A DNA stretch of 64,000 bases from Piscinibacterium candidicorallinum (lineage in GTDB: Bacteria; Pseudomonadota; Gammaproteobacteria; Burkholderiales; Burkholderiaceae_C): assembly GCF_047549485.1 (NCBI RefSeq), contig NZ_CP180191.1, forward strand, positions 3,348,001 through 3,412,000, given 5' to 3'. This document shows, piece by piece, positions 54,783 through 64,000 of this stretch. Position 1 is the stretch's first letter, and each line of letters starts with the position of its first letter. Position numbers and translations under genes: made by a program. The notes beneath the pieces are model-generated. The model was not told the DNA's origin and did no database searches. It saw only the letters and a list, made by a program, of their open reading frames with translations.

Positions 54783-56123
54783 ATGTCGAATTTCCGAAAG
54801 GTCGTCTGGACCGAAGGCCTGTTCCTGCAGCCTCAGCACTTCCAGCAGGCCGATCGGCATATTGAGCGCTGGGTTGAAGGGCGTACCAATGCTCTGCGGC
54901 CCTACCCGTGGGGCTTCACCGCGCTGGAGATCGACGAAGACAGTCTGAAACTCGGTCGGATTGTGGTGACCCGAGCTCAGGGGGTGTTCCCGGACGGCAC
55001 TCCATTTGATGCGCCGGCAGTCGACCCTCTGCCCCCCGCACTGGATTTCCCTGCGGACGCGCGCGACGCCAAGGTCGTTCTCAGCTTGCCCATGCGCCGC
55101 ACCAACGCGCAGGACACAAGCTTGGGCGGCGAGCAGGATGCCGCGCTCATGCGCTACGTGGCAAACGACATCGAGCTGCGCGACGCCACGGCGTCGATGG
55201 AACGAAACGCATTCATTCAGGTCGGCAATCTCAACCTCAAGCTCATGCTTGCCGCGGACTCGACGGAGGCATACCAGGGGCTGGCGCTCATCAAGGTCCT
55301 TGAGCGCAAGCCGGACAGCGCGCTCCTTGTGGACAAGAACCACGTTCCGCCACTGCTCAATCTGCACGTGCACTCCCGAGTGGCCGGCTACTTGCGCGAG
55401 GCCCTCGCAATGTTCCATCAGCGCGGTGATGCGCTCGCAGCGCGATTGGGCAAGCCCGGTGCCGGAGGCGTTGCTGAAATCGCCGACTTTCTCATGCTGC
55501 AGTCGGTCAACCGCTATGAGCCACTCTTTCAGCACTTGAGCGAGCTGAATTCCGTGCACCCGGAGCGATTCTTCTCTCTATGCGTCGAAGCGATCGGCGA
55601 CCTGGCGATTTTCGGCAGCACGTCGCGCCGCCCGCCCAAGCTGGCCGCCTATCTTCACGATGATCTGGAGCGCTGTCTGGGCGAGCTGATGATCCATTTG
55701 CGCGCTTTCCTGTCGACGGTGCTGGAGCAGCGCGCCATTCCCATTGAACTGGTCGATCGCAAGTACGGGGTCCGCACGGCAACTGTGTCGGATCTTGATC
55801 TGCTGCGGTCCGCCAACTTCGTGCTTGCGGTGAACGCGCAGGTACCTGGCGAGCAACTGCGCCTGCGCTTTCCCAGTCAGGTCAAGATCGGGCCAGTCGA
55901 GCGGATCCGCGACCTTGTGAACCTGCAACTGCCCGGCGTATCGCTTCGGGGTCTCGCTGTCGCACCAAGAGAAATTCCGTACCACTCCGGGTTCCACTAT
56001 TTCGAACTCGATCGCAATGGGGACCTCTGGACCCAACTTCAGGCGACGGGCCACCTGGCGATGCACATCGCAGGTGAATTCCCGGGGCTCGAGTTGGAGT
56101 TCTGGGCCATCCGGGAGGGCTGA
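54783..56123 (+). CDS. tssK: T6SS baseplate protein TssK
   Basis: Protein of 446 residues that joins the baseplate to the membrane complex; its shoulder and neck resemble phage receptor-binding proteins. The start KVVWTEGLFLQPQHFQQADR is the family hallmark, followed by the middle LQSVNRYEPLFQHLSELNSV and the end YFELDRNGDLWTQLQATGH. It follows tssJ by 57 bases. Confidence 0.95.
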   Translation: MSNFRKVVWTEGLFLQPQHFQQADRHIERWVEGRTNALRPYPWGFTALEIDEDSLKLGRIVVTRAQGVFPDGTPFDAPAVDPLPPALDFPADARDAKVVLSLPMRRTNAQDTSLGGEQDAALMRYVANDIELRDATASMERNAFIQVGNLNLKLMLAADSTEAYQGLALIKVLERKPDSALLVDKNHVPPLLNLHVHSRVAGYLREALAMFHQRGDALAARLGKPGAGGVAEIADFLMLQSVNRYEPLFQHLSELNSVHPERFFSLCVEAIGDLAIFGSTSRRPPKLAAYLHDDLERCLGELMIHLRAFLSTVLEQRAIPIELVDRKYGVRTATVSDLDLLRSANFVLAVNAQVPGEQLRLRFPSQVKIGPVERIRDLVNLQLPGVSLRGLAVAPREIPYHSGFHYFELDRNGDLWTQLQATGHLAMHIAGEFPGLELEFWAIREG

Positions 56124-56205
56124 GCATCCGGATCGCGCCCTTGCCGCTTGACTGACCACCGGCGCACCCGGCTCAGCCGCGCCTGAACATAACAGGACGC
56201 TGCTC

Positions 56206-57510
56206 ATGAGCAATACCAACGACCCGTTCAGTGCATTCGGCGCAGCGCCGCCGGAGCAGACCTTCGTCATGCCCACTCCCGGGGTTCGCCCGGCAGCGGC
56301 AGCCGCGGCCTTTTCTGCAGCGCAGCCGATGGCGCGCGAGGCCGCCTCGGACATCCCGTACAAGCCGACGGGCCTGAACCCGCTTCTGGCCGCTGCCAAC
56401 CCGCTGCTGAATCTGGTGACCCAGCTGCGCCAGACCACGCAGGTCGCGGACGTCGATGCGCTGCGCGAGAGCCTGGTCGCCGCGGTCAAGCAGTTCGAGA
56501 ACAATGTTCGGACTGCCGGCGTAGCCAACGAGCGTGTGATTGCCGCGCGCTACATCCTGTGCACTGTGCTTGATGAAACCGCCGCCAGCACACCCTGGGG
56601 CGGCAGTGGCGCATGGGCGCGCCACAGCTTGCTTGTGAGCTTTCACAACGAGTCGTGGGGCGGCGAAAAGGTGTTTCAGCTGCTCGGCAAGCTCGCACAG
56701 GCGCCGCGTGACAACCTCGATCTGCTTGAACTGATTTATGCCTGCATCGTGCTCGGCTTCCAGGGGCGCTATCGGGTGGTGCAGAACGGCTTGGCCGATC
56801 TTCAAACCTTGCGCGAACGGCTTGCGCTGATGATCAAGGAGCAGCGCGGCAAGTACGACGCATCGCTGGCGCTGAATTGGGCGCCCACGCAAGGTGTGAA
56901 GAAGCGCTTTCTGGGTGCCATGCCGCTCTGGGTTGCATCAGCCGTCGTGGGGCTGATTCTGCTGGCGGGCTACATGATCTTCACGCTCATGCTGACGCGT
57001 GCTTCCGACCCCCTGTACTCCTCCATCATCGGCATCCGTGCCAAGGGCCACCAGTTGCCCCCTCCGGTGCAGATTCCGCAGCCCCGCCTGCGACAGTTCC
57101 TAGAACCAGAGATCAAGGAAGGGCTGGTCGATGTAAAGGACTACGCCGACCGGAGCATCGTCACGATCCGTGGCGACGGTCTCTTCGAAAAGGGCAGCGC
57201 CACGCTCGAACCCGTGCGCGAGCCGCTGATTGGCCGCATCGCCGACGCGCTGTCCAAGGTACAGGGCACGGTGCTCGTCACGGGTCACACGGACAACACG
57301 CCCATCAGCACCGCGCGCTTTCCCTCGAACTGGCACCTGTCGCACGAGCGCGCCAAGACGGTGGCCGGTCTGCTGGGCCGCACCGTGCTGCAAGGCCGCA
57401 TTCAGCCTGAGGGGCGGGCTGACTCTGAGCCTGTGGCATCCAACGACACAGCCGCGGGCAAGGCACAGAACCGCCGCGTCGAAATCACCCTGCTGCTGGT
57501 CAAGCAATAG
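56206..57510 (+). CDS. tssL: T6SS membrane protein TssL with OmpA domain
   Basis: Protein of 434 residues. The DotU-type cytoplasmic domain (NPLLAAANPLLNLVTQLRQT, then AARYILCTVLDETA) is followed by one membrane helix at about 241-263 and a periplasmic OmpA-like peptidoglycan-binding domain from about 320 (VTGHTDNTPIST, LSHERAKTV). This is the extended form of TssL that can grip the cell wall directly without a separate TagL. Confidence 0.94.
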   Translation: MSNTNDPFSAFGAAPPEQTFVMPTPGVRPAAAAAAFSAAQPMAREAASDIPYKPTGLNPLLAAANPLLNLVTQLRQTTQVADVDALRESLVAAVKQFENNVRTAGVANERVIAARYILCTVLDETAASTPWGGSGAWARHSLLVSFHNESWGGEKVFQLLGKLAQAPRDNLDLLELIYACIVLGFQGRYRVVQNGLADLQTLRERLALMIKEQRGKYDASLALNWAPTQGVKKRFLGAMPLWVASAVVGLILLAGYMIFTLMLTRASDPLYSSIIGIRAKGHQLPPPVQIPQPRLRQFLEPEIKEGLVDVKDYADRSIVTIRGDGLFEKGSATLEPVREPLIGRIADALSKVQGTVLVTGHTDNTPISTARFPSNWHLSHERAKTVAGLLGRTVLQGRIQPEGRADSEPVASNDTAAGKAQNRRVEITLLLVKQ

Positions 57511-57527
57511 CGCCCGGGCTACGCACC

Positions 57528-60500
57528 ATGAAAAAGATCTTCGGCTTCATCTTCAACAAGTGGACCTTGCTGATCCTGGGCCTGCTGGCCCTGTCGCTGC
57601 TCATCTGGTGGGTCGGCCCGCTGATCGCCATTGGCAGCATCCGTCCGCTGGACCCCGAGTGGGCACGCTGGACGCTCATCGGCCTGATCGTGCTGTTCTT
57701 CGTGGCTCGCCGCCTCTGGGCGGTCTGGAAGGCGCGGCGCGCCAGCGACCAGATGGCCGCCAGTCTCGCGGCGCAGTCCGTTGCACCTGCCGAGAAGGCA
57801 GGCGACAAGGAAGTCGCCGTGCTCGACGCGCGCTTCAAGGAGGCGCTGGATACCCTGAAGAAGTCCAACCTGAGCGGTGCCAAGTGGAACCAGCGCTTCG
57901 GCTCGGGCTACCTCTATCACCTGCCCTGGTACATGTTCATCGGTGCGCCGGGCTCGGGCAAGACAACGTCTCTGCTCAATTCCGGGCTGGAGTTCCCGCT
58001 GGCCGAGAAGTTCGGCAAGGAAGCCATCCGCGGCGTGGGCGGCACGCGAAACTGCGACTGGTGGTTCACCAACGAAGCGATCCTGCTGGATACCGCCGGC
58101 CGCTACACCACGCAGACCTCCAACAAGGAAGAGGATGCCGGCGCTTGGCAGGGCTTCCTGCAGCTGCTGCGCAAGGCGCGGCCGCGGCGTCCGATCAACG
58201 GCATTCTGCTGACCATCAGCGTGCAGGATCTGCTGTCGCAGGCGCAGCCGGACCGCGAGCGCCATGGCACGACGCTGCGCCAGCGTGTGCAGGAGCTGTA
58301 CAGCCAGCTGGGTCTGCGTATTCCGATCTATGTGCTGGTGACCAAGACGGACTTGCTCCCCGGCTTCATGGAGTACTTCGAGAACCTGGGCAAGGAAGAA
58401 CGCGCGCAGGTTCTGGGCTTCACTCTGCCCTTCAAGGAAACGCAGAACGGACTGGACCGCGCCGCTCTGGGCAACACCTTCAGCAGGGAATTTGCCGCGA
58501 TCGAAAAGCGTCTGTTCGATGGCCTGATCGACCGGCTCGAAGCCGAGCGCGACCCGCAACGCCGCGCGCTGGTCTACGGCTTTCCTGAGCAGTTTGCAGG
58601 CATCCGCGATGTGCTGGGCGAGTTCCTCGTGCACACCTTCTCGTCCTCCAACTTCGACGACGCGCCGCTGATCCGTGGCGTCTATTTCACCAGCGGCACG
58701 CAGGAAGACACGCCGATTGACCGGATCATGGGTCTGCTGGCGCGCAGCTTCAAGGTGGAACGCCGCGTCCTGCCCTCGCGCAGCTCGACGGGCCGCAGCT
58801 ACTTCATCACCAAGCTGCTCAAGGATGTGGTGTTTGCAGAGTCCGAACTGGCCGGTACCAATCTGAAGTGGGAGCGCCGCCGCTCCCTCATCAACGCCGC
58901 CGCCATGGCACTGATCTGCCTGGCTGGCGTGGCCACAGTGACGGCCTGGGCCTTCAGCTTCGTGCGAAACAAGGAATATCTGGCCAACGTGGCCACAAAG
59001 GTGCCGGATGTCACCAAGACCGTGACCGGCTTCGACAACGTGGCCACCACGGATGTGCTGCAGGTGCTTCCCGCGCTCGAAGACTTGCGCAAGGTGGCGA
59101 TCGCACCGCCCGTGGAGAGCGACTTCTCCGCACCCACGAGCATGAAGTTCGGACTGTTCCAGGGCGACAAGATCGATTCCGCGGCGCAAGCCGCCTATCA
59201 GCGCCTGCTGACGGATGCCTTCCTGCCCCGCGTGGCCCTGCGCATCGAGGAGATCCTGCGCAAGACCCAGGCCGACAACCCCGAGATGATGTACGAGGCC
59301 CTGAAGGCCTATCTGATGATGCATGAGACCGAGCACTACTCGGCCGATGCGCTCAAGGCCATCATCCTCGCGGACTGGACCGACAGCCTGCCGCGGGGCG
59401 TCACCGTGGACCAGCGCCAGGCCTTGGAGCGGCATCTGATCGCGCTGCTGGATCGAGGCATCGTGGTCTCGCCACTGCCGATGGACAAGGCGCTGGTCGA
59501 GAACGCGCGCACCATCCTGTCGCGCCTGTCCCTGCCGCAGCGTGTCTACAGCCGCATGAAGCGCCTCGGTGTGGGCAGTGAATTTCCCGAGTTCAACGCC
59601 GTGCGGGCGGGCGGACCGAACATCAGCAACATCTTCACGCGCGCCAGCGGCATACCGATGACGCGCGGGCCGGCCGGCATGTTCAGCTATGACGGCTACT
59701 ACAGCGGCTTCCTCAAGCAGGTGGATGTGGCAGCCCAGCAGCTGGCCGCAGAGGAGCGCTGGGTCATGGGTCTGAACGATCAGCAGCGCCAGTTCAATCT
59801 GAACGACGCCAACGCCAAGCTCAACCTGTCCAAGGAAGTCCGGCGAATCTATCTGGAGGAATACGCCCGCGAGTGGAAGAAGTATCTGGGCGACATCCGG
59901 CTGCGCAAGATCAAGGATCTGAATGATGCAATCGCCGTCACCCAGGTGCTGTCCTCGGTCGACTCACCCATGCGCAGCCTGTTCCGCGCCGTGGCCAAGG
60001 AGACGACCCTGGCAGAAAAGCTTGATGGCGGTCAGATCGACAAGAAGCTCAATGAAGCCGCCCGCGAGGTGGACAAGGCACGCGAGAGCCTGAACAAAAT
60101 CTTCTCGTCGGATCGACCGGCCGCCGGCGCAAGCTCCAGCGAGACCCTGGAGCAGCTTCTGGTGGACAACCAGTTCCGGGACATCCGCGCTTGGGTCAAG
60201 GCGCCCACGCCTGGTCAGCCTGCGCAGATCGATGAATCCGTGCGCTTGCTCGGCGAGCTCTACACCTTCATGCAGCAGGTACGCACTGCCGTAGGCAGCG
60301 GCATGGCCGTACCCCAGAGCGATGTACCCAACAAGGTGAAGGCCGAGGCGGACCGGCTTCCCGCCGAGGTGCGCGAGCCGATGAACGATCTGGTCAAGGC
60401 GAGCACGGAAACCGCGCTCACGGGAACACGCATCAACCTCGGTGAGCTGATCCAGGCCAACATCACGCCCTTCTGCACACAGGCCATCTCAGGCCGCTAC

Positions 60501-61148
60501 CCGGTCGTACGCGGCAGCAACCGCGACATCACGCCGGAAGACTTTGCCGCGATGTTCCGCCCGGGTGGCAAGATGGACGGTTTCATGCTGGACAAGTTGT
60601 TCCAGTACGTTGATACAACCACCAAGGTCTGGACCTTTCGGACGACGGGCACCGGCGGCGCGTCCATGGGTGCTGCAGGCGATTCCGAGTCGCTGGCGCA
60701 GTTCCAGCGCGCCCAAGCCATCCGCGACACCTTCTTCCGCAACGGCGGCAATGCGCCGAGCCTGCGCCTGGACTTCCGCCCGGTCGAGATGGACGCCAGC
60801 ATCCAGCAGTTCAGCATCGACGTGGACGGCCAGCAGGTGCGCTATGCCCACGGCCCGCAGGTGCCCTCGTCGGTGGTGTGGCCGGGCAGCGCGGGGCGCA
60901 GCCAGGTGCGCATCCAGATCTCGCCGCCCACCAGCAGCGGCCAGTCGGCCATGATCTTCGAAGGCCCTTGGGCCCTGTTCCGCATGTTCGACCGCATGAA
61001 GATCGAGGGCAGCAACCAGCCCGAGCGGTTCCGCGTGACCTTCGACATCGACGGGCGCAAGGCCACCTTCGATGTGCAGACCAGCAGCGTGCTGAACCCC
61101 TTCACCATGTCCGAACTGCGCCAGTTCGGCTGCCCAACCAAGCTCTGA
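57528..61148 (+). CDS. tssM: T6SS membrane complex protein TssM (IcmF)
   Basis: Protein of 1206 residues. Two N-terminal membrane helices (about 10-35 and 45-65) flank the inner face. A cytoplasmic domain carries an intact Walker A (GAPGSGKTTSLLNSG at about 138-152). A third helix at about 454-480 leads into the large periplasmic part that reaches TssJ. The C-terminal DUF1215/IcmF domain is present. Intact ATP-binding residues suggest an active nucleotide cycle, which some TssM proteins have lost. Confidence 0.95.
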   Translation: MKKIFGFIFNKWTLLILGLLALSLLIWWVGPLIAIGSIRPLDPEWARWTLIGLIVLFFVARRLWAVWKARRASDQMAASLAAQSVAPAEKAGDKEVAVLDARFKEALDTLKKSNLSGAKWNQRFGSGYLYHLPWYMFIGAPGSGKTTSLLNSGLEFPLAEKFGKEAIRGVGGTRNCDWWFTNEAILLDTAGRYTTQTSNKEEDAGAWQGFLQLLRKARPRRPINGILLTISVQDLLSQAQPDRERHGTTLRQRVQELYSQLGLRIPIYVLVTKTDLLPGFMEYFENLGKEERAQVLGFTLPFKETQNGLDRAALGNTFSREFAAIEKRLFDGLIDRLEAERDPQRRALVYGFPEQFAGIRDVLGEFLVHTFSSSNFDDAPLIRGVYFTSGTQEDTPIDRIMGLLARSFKVERRVLPSRSSTGRSYFITKLLKDVVFAESELAGTNLKWERRRSLINAAAMALICLAGVATVTAWAFSFVRNKEYLANVATKVPDVTKTVTGFDNVATTDVLQVLPALEDLRKVAIAPPVESDFSAPTSMKFGLFQGDKIDSAAQAAYQRLLTDAFLPRVALRIEEILRKTQADNPEMMYEALKAYLMMHETEHYSADALKAIILADWTDSLPRGVTVDQRQALERHLIALLDRGIVVSPLPMDKALVENARTILSRLSLPQRVYSRMKRLGVGSEFPEFNAVRAGGPNISNIFTRASGIPMTRGPAGMFSYDGYYSGFLKQVDVAAQQLAAEERWVMGLNDQQRQFNLNDANAKLNLSKEVRRIYLEEYAREWKKYLGDIRLRKIKDLNDAIAVTQVLSSVDSPMRSLFRAVAKETTLAEKLDGGQIDKKLNEAAREVDKARESLNKIFSSDRPAAGASSSETLEQLLVDNQFRDIRAWVKAPTPGQPAQIDESVRLLGELYTFMQQVRTAVGSGMAVPQSDVPNKVKAEADRLPAEVREPMNDLVKASTETALTGTRINLGELIQANITPFCTQAISGRYPVVRGSNRDITPEDFAAMFRPGGKMDGFMLDKLFQYVDTTTKVWTFRTTGTGGASMGAAGDSESLAQFQRAQAIRDTFFRNGGNAPSLRLDFRPVEMDASIQQFSIDVDGQQVRYAHGPQVPSSVVWPGSAGRSQVRIQISPPTSSGQSAMIFEGPWALFRMFDRMKIEGSNQPERFRVTFDIDGRKATFDVQTSSVLNPFTMSELRQFGCPTKL

Positions 61149-61151
61149 ACC

Positions 61152-61871
61152 ATGGCTGACCTCGGATTCGACGGCATGGCCGATCCACGGCCGGGATGGT
61201 TCGGCAAGATGCCGGCGTTGGGCGACTTCGCCTCGCGCCGCATGGACCCGGAGTTCAGCGGCGTCTGGGACGAATGGCTGCAGCACGCCATCGTCAGCTC
61301 ACGCACGAGTCTGGGCCAGGAATGGATGCGGGCCTACGTGAGCGCGCCGGTCTGGCGCTTTGCGATCTTCCCGGGCGTGCTCGGCCAGGGCGATTCCTGG
61401 GCTGGCGCACTGATGTCCAGCGTGGATCAGGTCGGGCGCTACTTTCCGCTCACCGCGGTGCTCAAGGCACCTTTCCCGCGCGCGCTGCTGGCCGAGATCC
61501 AGACGAGTTCGAACTGGTTTGATCGGCTCAGCGGCGCCATGACGGCCGTGCTTCGCCCCGGTGGCAGCCTGGATCAGTTCGAGGACAGCCTGCAGGACTG
61601 CCTGTTCAATATCAGCGAGGCCGCCACGCACGCGCCCGGCCCGGATCTGTACAAGGCCCTCGCGCTGGCGCATCGCCACCAGACCATCGAGGCCACGGTG
61701 CACGGCCCCCTGGGCCCGGCCATGGCCGCGCTGGCCTTTGACGAGATGTGCGACCGCATGCACGGCACCTCGCTGTGGTGGGCGCAGCTGGCCAACGGCC
61801 GCACGGCGGTGCGCTGCTTCCTGGGTCTGCCGCGGCCCGATCAGTACACCGGCATGCTCACGGTCGCCTGA
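61152..61871 (+). CDS. tagF: T6SS-associated protein TagF (ImpM family)
   Basis: Protein of 239 residues. It begins GWFGKMPALGDFASRRMDPE, the ImpM hallmark, and continues with WRFAIFPGVLGQGDSWAGAL. In systems with a phosphorylation switch TagF holds the T6SS off after translation. It follows tssM by three bases. A PP2C-type phosphatase gene, the usual partner of this control, lies 1.5 kb further on. Confidence 0.9.
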   Translation: MADLGFDGMADPRPGWFGKMPALGDFASRRMDPEFSGVWDEWLQHAIVSSRTSLGQEWMRAYVSAPVWRFAIFPGVLGQGDSWAGALMSSVDQVGRYFPLTAVLKAPFPRALLAEIQTSSNWFDRLSGAMTAVLRPGGSLDQFEDSLQDCLFNISEAATHAPGPDLYKALALAHRHQTIEATVHGPLGPAMAALAFDEMCDRMHGTSLWWAQLANGRTAVRCFLGLPRPDQYTGMLTVA

Positions 61872-62011
61872 AGCATTTAGGGCAGGCATCAGCGTGACAT
61901 GCACGCATGAAAATCGGTCGCCAAACTGGCCGAGATCCGCACGGCTGTAGCGGAAAGCTGCTAGTCAAGAATTTCAACGAATGTTTGAAAATGGACGTCC
62001 TTAAGCGTCAC

Positions 62012-62032
62012 TTTTCAATAATTCATTGAAAA
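62012..62032. other. A+T-rich hairpin between tagF and mltA
   Basis: TTTTCAAT (62012-62019) and ATTGAAAA (62025-62032) around AATTC, in a 201-base gap between convergent genes. The gap from about 61950 to 62035 is much richer in A+T than its surroundings. It may stop transcription weakly from either side. Confidence 0.4.
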
Positions 62033-62072
62033 CATGCCACGCACTGCGCGAACAGTAGAGCGCGCGCCGACT

Positions 62073-63293
62073 TCACTGCGCCGTCGGCTTGGGCAGCAAC
62101 ACCCACATGCGCCCCTGATCGGTACGCGTGGCGCGTGCCATCTGAAGCGCCTGCTGGCCAAAGCCCCAGAAATAGTCCGCACGCACCGCGCCCTTGATCG
62201 AGCCGCCGGTGTCCGATCCAAACACAAGGCGGCGGTACATCACGTCCTTGTTGATCGGGCTGCGGAACTCGATCCAGACGGGCGCGCCCAGCGGGATCGA
62301 GCGCGGATCGATGGCGATCGAGCGCATCGGCACCACGGGCGTCCCAGTGGCGCCCGGCGGACCGACGGTGACGTCGGTCACAGGCTCCCAGCGGAAGAAC
62401 ACCACCTGCGCGTTGCTGTTGGACATCTGTTTCACACGCTCAGGCGGCGCGGTGCGCGCCCAGCGGCTGATTTCTTCCATCGAGCCGATGTTGGGCAGGC
62501 CGTTGGCGCGGAACCATTGTGAGTAGGGCGTACGCGGATGGCCGTTGTGGTCGGCGTACGACAGGCGGATCGCCGACCCGTCGGGCAGCATCACCCGCCC
62601 GGAACCCTGCACCTCGATCAGCAGCACATCCATCGGGTCATCGACCCAGACGATCTCGCGCCCGGACATCGACTGCTGGCCGCTGGGTGAATAGATCTCC
62701 TCGCGGGTGAAGTAGGGCACGACCTTCTCGCCCACCTTGCGGCCGCGCGCGCCGGCATTGCCTTGGGTCACCACGACGAGATCGGAGGGCCGGTTGTAGA
62801 GCGCATGCACGTAGGGGTTGCGCTTGATGCGCGAGCCGCGCAGCACGGGCTCGTAGTAGCCGGTGATCGTGCCGGTCGCTTTGCCATCGTCAGTCTCGAT
62901 CCGGTAGGGCTGCAGCTCCATCAGCAGCGCACGCAGCCCCGCCTGATCGGTCGGTGCGAGCCGTGCCAGGCGCTCGCACAGCGGCGTCCACTGCGCCTGC
63001 TTGCGGTTGCGGAAGTACTGGCAGCTGAAGCGGAAGGTCTTGTGAACGTCGTCCAGCGGGTCGACCGAAAACTCGGTCAGCTCGCTGAAGTCCACAGGCA
63101 CGAGCCGCCCGACTTCGGTGTCGATGATCGGCACAGCGGGCTTGGGCGGCGCAGCCACCGGCGCCGGAGCGGGCGCCGCCACCGGCGCGGGCGGCGGTGG
63201 GGCCTTGGGCGGCGGCGCGGCGCAGGACGCCAGCAGCACACCCAGCGACACCCAGAGCACCGAAGTGCGACCAGAAGCAATCCACGTCTTCAT
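62073..63293 (-). CDS. mltA: Membrane-bound lytic murein transglycosylase A
   Basis: Lipoprotein of 406 residues that cuts glycan strands of peptidoglycan with 1,6-anhydro ring formation. The lipobox LLASC gives the lipid Cys at residue 24; a Pro/Ala-rich linker follows (about 26-55). MltA motifs: GYYEPVLRGSRIKRNPYV and the C-terminal 3D domain IEFRSPINKDVMYRRLVFGS with GGSIKGAVRADYFWGFG. It sits just outside the T6SS structural genes and may be housekeeping or may help the secretion complex pass through the wall. Confidence 0.93.
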   Translation of the reverse strand: MKTWIASGRTSVLWVSLGVLLASCAAPPPKAPPPPAPVAAPAPAPVAAPPKPAVPIIDTEVGRLVPVDFSELTEFSVDPLDDVHKTFRFSCQYFRNRKQAQWTPLCERLARLAPTDQAGLRALLMELQPYRIETDDGKATGTITGYYEPVLRGSRIKRNPYVHALYNRPSDLVVVTQGNAGARGRKVGEKVVPYFTREEIYSPSGQQSMSGREIVWVDDPMDVLLIEVQGSGRVMLPDGSAIRLSYADHNGHPRTPYSQWFRANGLPNIGSMEEISRWARTAPPERVKQMSNSNAQVVFFRWEPVTDVTVGPPGATGTPVVPMRSIAIDPRSIPLGAPVWIEFRSPINKDVMYRRLVFGSDTGGSIKGAVRADYFWGFGQQALQMARATRTDQGRMWVLLPKPTAQ

Positions 63294-63348
63294 TCAAACC
63301 ACCTTGATGGGAAGTGCCGCGCCCGGCATTCAGGCAAGCGAGTGCGCC

Positions 63349-64000
63349 TCAAGCGCGGGAGCGCGGCAGGATCACGGTGCGCTGGCGGTCTTCATCGCCG
63401 CCGGGCGGCGCCCGCAGGATCACGGTGCTGTCTGCATCCACAAAACTCGCGGCCGCCTGCCGGCTGCGCGCCAGCAGCGCGGTGTAGTTGTCGTGACCCG
63501 GCTGGATGCTGCCCAGCAGCTGGCCCTCCAGCACGGCCAGCGTGCTGGCCACGGTGTTACCCGTCTGCACGCCTTCGCAGACCACCCGCTCGTCCAGCGC
63601 CTCCCAGAAGCCATCCGTGCACAGCAGCACACTCTCGCCACCGGTGATCGGCATGGCCAGTTCATACACATAGGGCTCCGGCGGCTCCTCCATGCCGAGG
63701 GAAGCAAACAGCACATTCCCGCCGCGCGGACGTTCACGACGATCGGCCGTCAGCATGCCAGCGTCAATCATCTGCTGCGCAATGCTGTGGTCGCGCGTAC
63801 GCAGCAGGATGCCGCCTGCGCCCAGCACGTAGCCCCTTGAGTCACCGACGTTGCCCAGCAGGATGCGACCGGTTGCGAGTTCGCACAGCGCAATCACCAG
63901 CGTGGCACGCATGTCCGGGTACTGCGGAAATTTCTGCTGCCCGCTGTGCACGACGCGGTGCGCGAGTTCGATCAGGCGCGCGACAGTCTCGGGCAGGAAG
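63349..64000 (-). CDS. PP2C-type serine/threonine phosphatase (5' end beyond window)
   Basis: At least 216 residues, with the start outside the window: the frame stays open to base 64000 (FLPETVARLIELAHRVV precedes an internal GTG at 63951). Metal-binding PP2C motifs: GNVGDSRGYVL, LLRTRDHSIAQQMIDAG, LLCTDGFWEAL and DNYTALL. In T6SS clusters with TagF such a phosphatase (PppA type) reverses kinase-driven activation of the system. The kinase and Fha partner would be expected beyond the window edge. It is 55 bases upstream of mltA on the same strand. Confidence 0.85.
   Translation of the reverse strand, partial: FLPETVARLIELAHRVVHSGQQKFPQYPDMRATLVIALCELATGRILLGNVGDSRGYVLGAGGILLRTRDHSIAQQMIDAGMLTADRRERPRGGNVLFASLGMEEPPEPYVYELAMPITGGESVLLCTDGFWEALDERVVCEGVQTGNTVASTLAVLEGQLLGSIQPGHDNYTALLARSRQAAASFVDADSTVILRAPPGGDEDRQRTVILPRSRA

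Noticed and set aside
57519..59435. 638-codon minus-strand open frame
   Set aside because: Antisense to tssM, which is full length with clear motifs.

Overview
The window looks like chromosomal DNA of a Gram-negative betaproteobacterium, most likely order Burkholderiales. The evidence is the high G+C content, the housekeeping gene order hprK-ptsN-hpf-rpoN-lptB-lptA-lptC-kdsC-kdsD with a divergent Kef-type antiporter, and the pairing of nudB, an EEP-fold enzyme and clsB. No tRNA, rRNA, CRISPR array, insertion sequence or prophage gene was recognised. Species cannot be named from the sequence alone.

Layout. 0-3 kb (minus): a BASS-family transporter and the acyl-CoA ligase fadD, ended by a clean intrinsic terminator. 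3-12.8 kb (plus): eight tightly packed genes, most with overlapping or near-touching start/stop codons. They are nudB, an EEP hydrolase, clsB, then the ligase-associated DNA repair set: MBL-fold exonuclease, an unknown 160-residue protein, ATP-dependent DNA ligase, a DUF429 protein and an Lhr-like helicase. 12.8-19 kb (minus): a small unknown gene, two paralogous methyl-accepting chemotaxis proteins and a LysR regulator. 19-25 kb: NADP isocitrate dehydrogenase, a secreted unknown, a membrane-anchored unknown, the PdeM phosphoesterase (fourth member of the ligase-associated set, displaced by about 10 kb) and a methyltransferase. 24.5-34 kb: the nitrogen-PTS / sigma-54 / LPS-transport / Kdo block.

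34.4-64 kb: a type VI secretion system (T6SS) with two divergent arms. The minus arm runs tssA-tssB-tssC-hcp-(hcp-like)-tagJ-tssE-tssF-tssG-tssH-vgrG and then a delivery cassette: DUF2169/pentapeptide protein, pentapeptide protein, DUF3540, DUF4150 PAAR-like tip and a membrane protein. The plus arm is tssJ-tssK-tssL-tssM-tagF. An mltA lytic transglycosylase and a truncated PP2C phosphatase follow on the minus strand. All thirteen core Tss functions are present if the DUF4150 protein serves as the PAAR tip. TagF and the PP2C protein suggest post-translational (threonine phosphorylation) control. No recognisable toxin domain is present.

The most unusual signals are in the DNA. (1) The helicase gene carries two different palindromic repeat insertions in frame; one belongs to a dispersed palindromic family with two more intergenic copies at 22.4 and 34.3 kb. 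(2) The last 13 codons of icd are duplicated 123 bases downstream with only synonymous changes, resembling the scar of an integrative element that targeted icd. (3) Strong hairpins flank hcp inside the T6SS operon.
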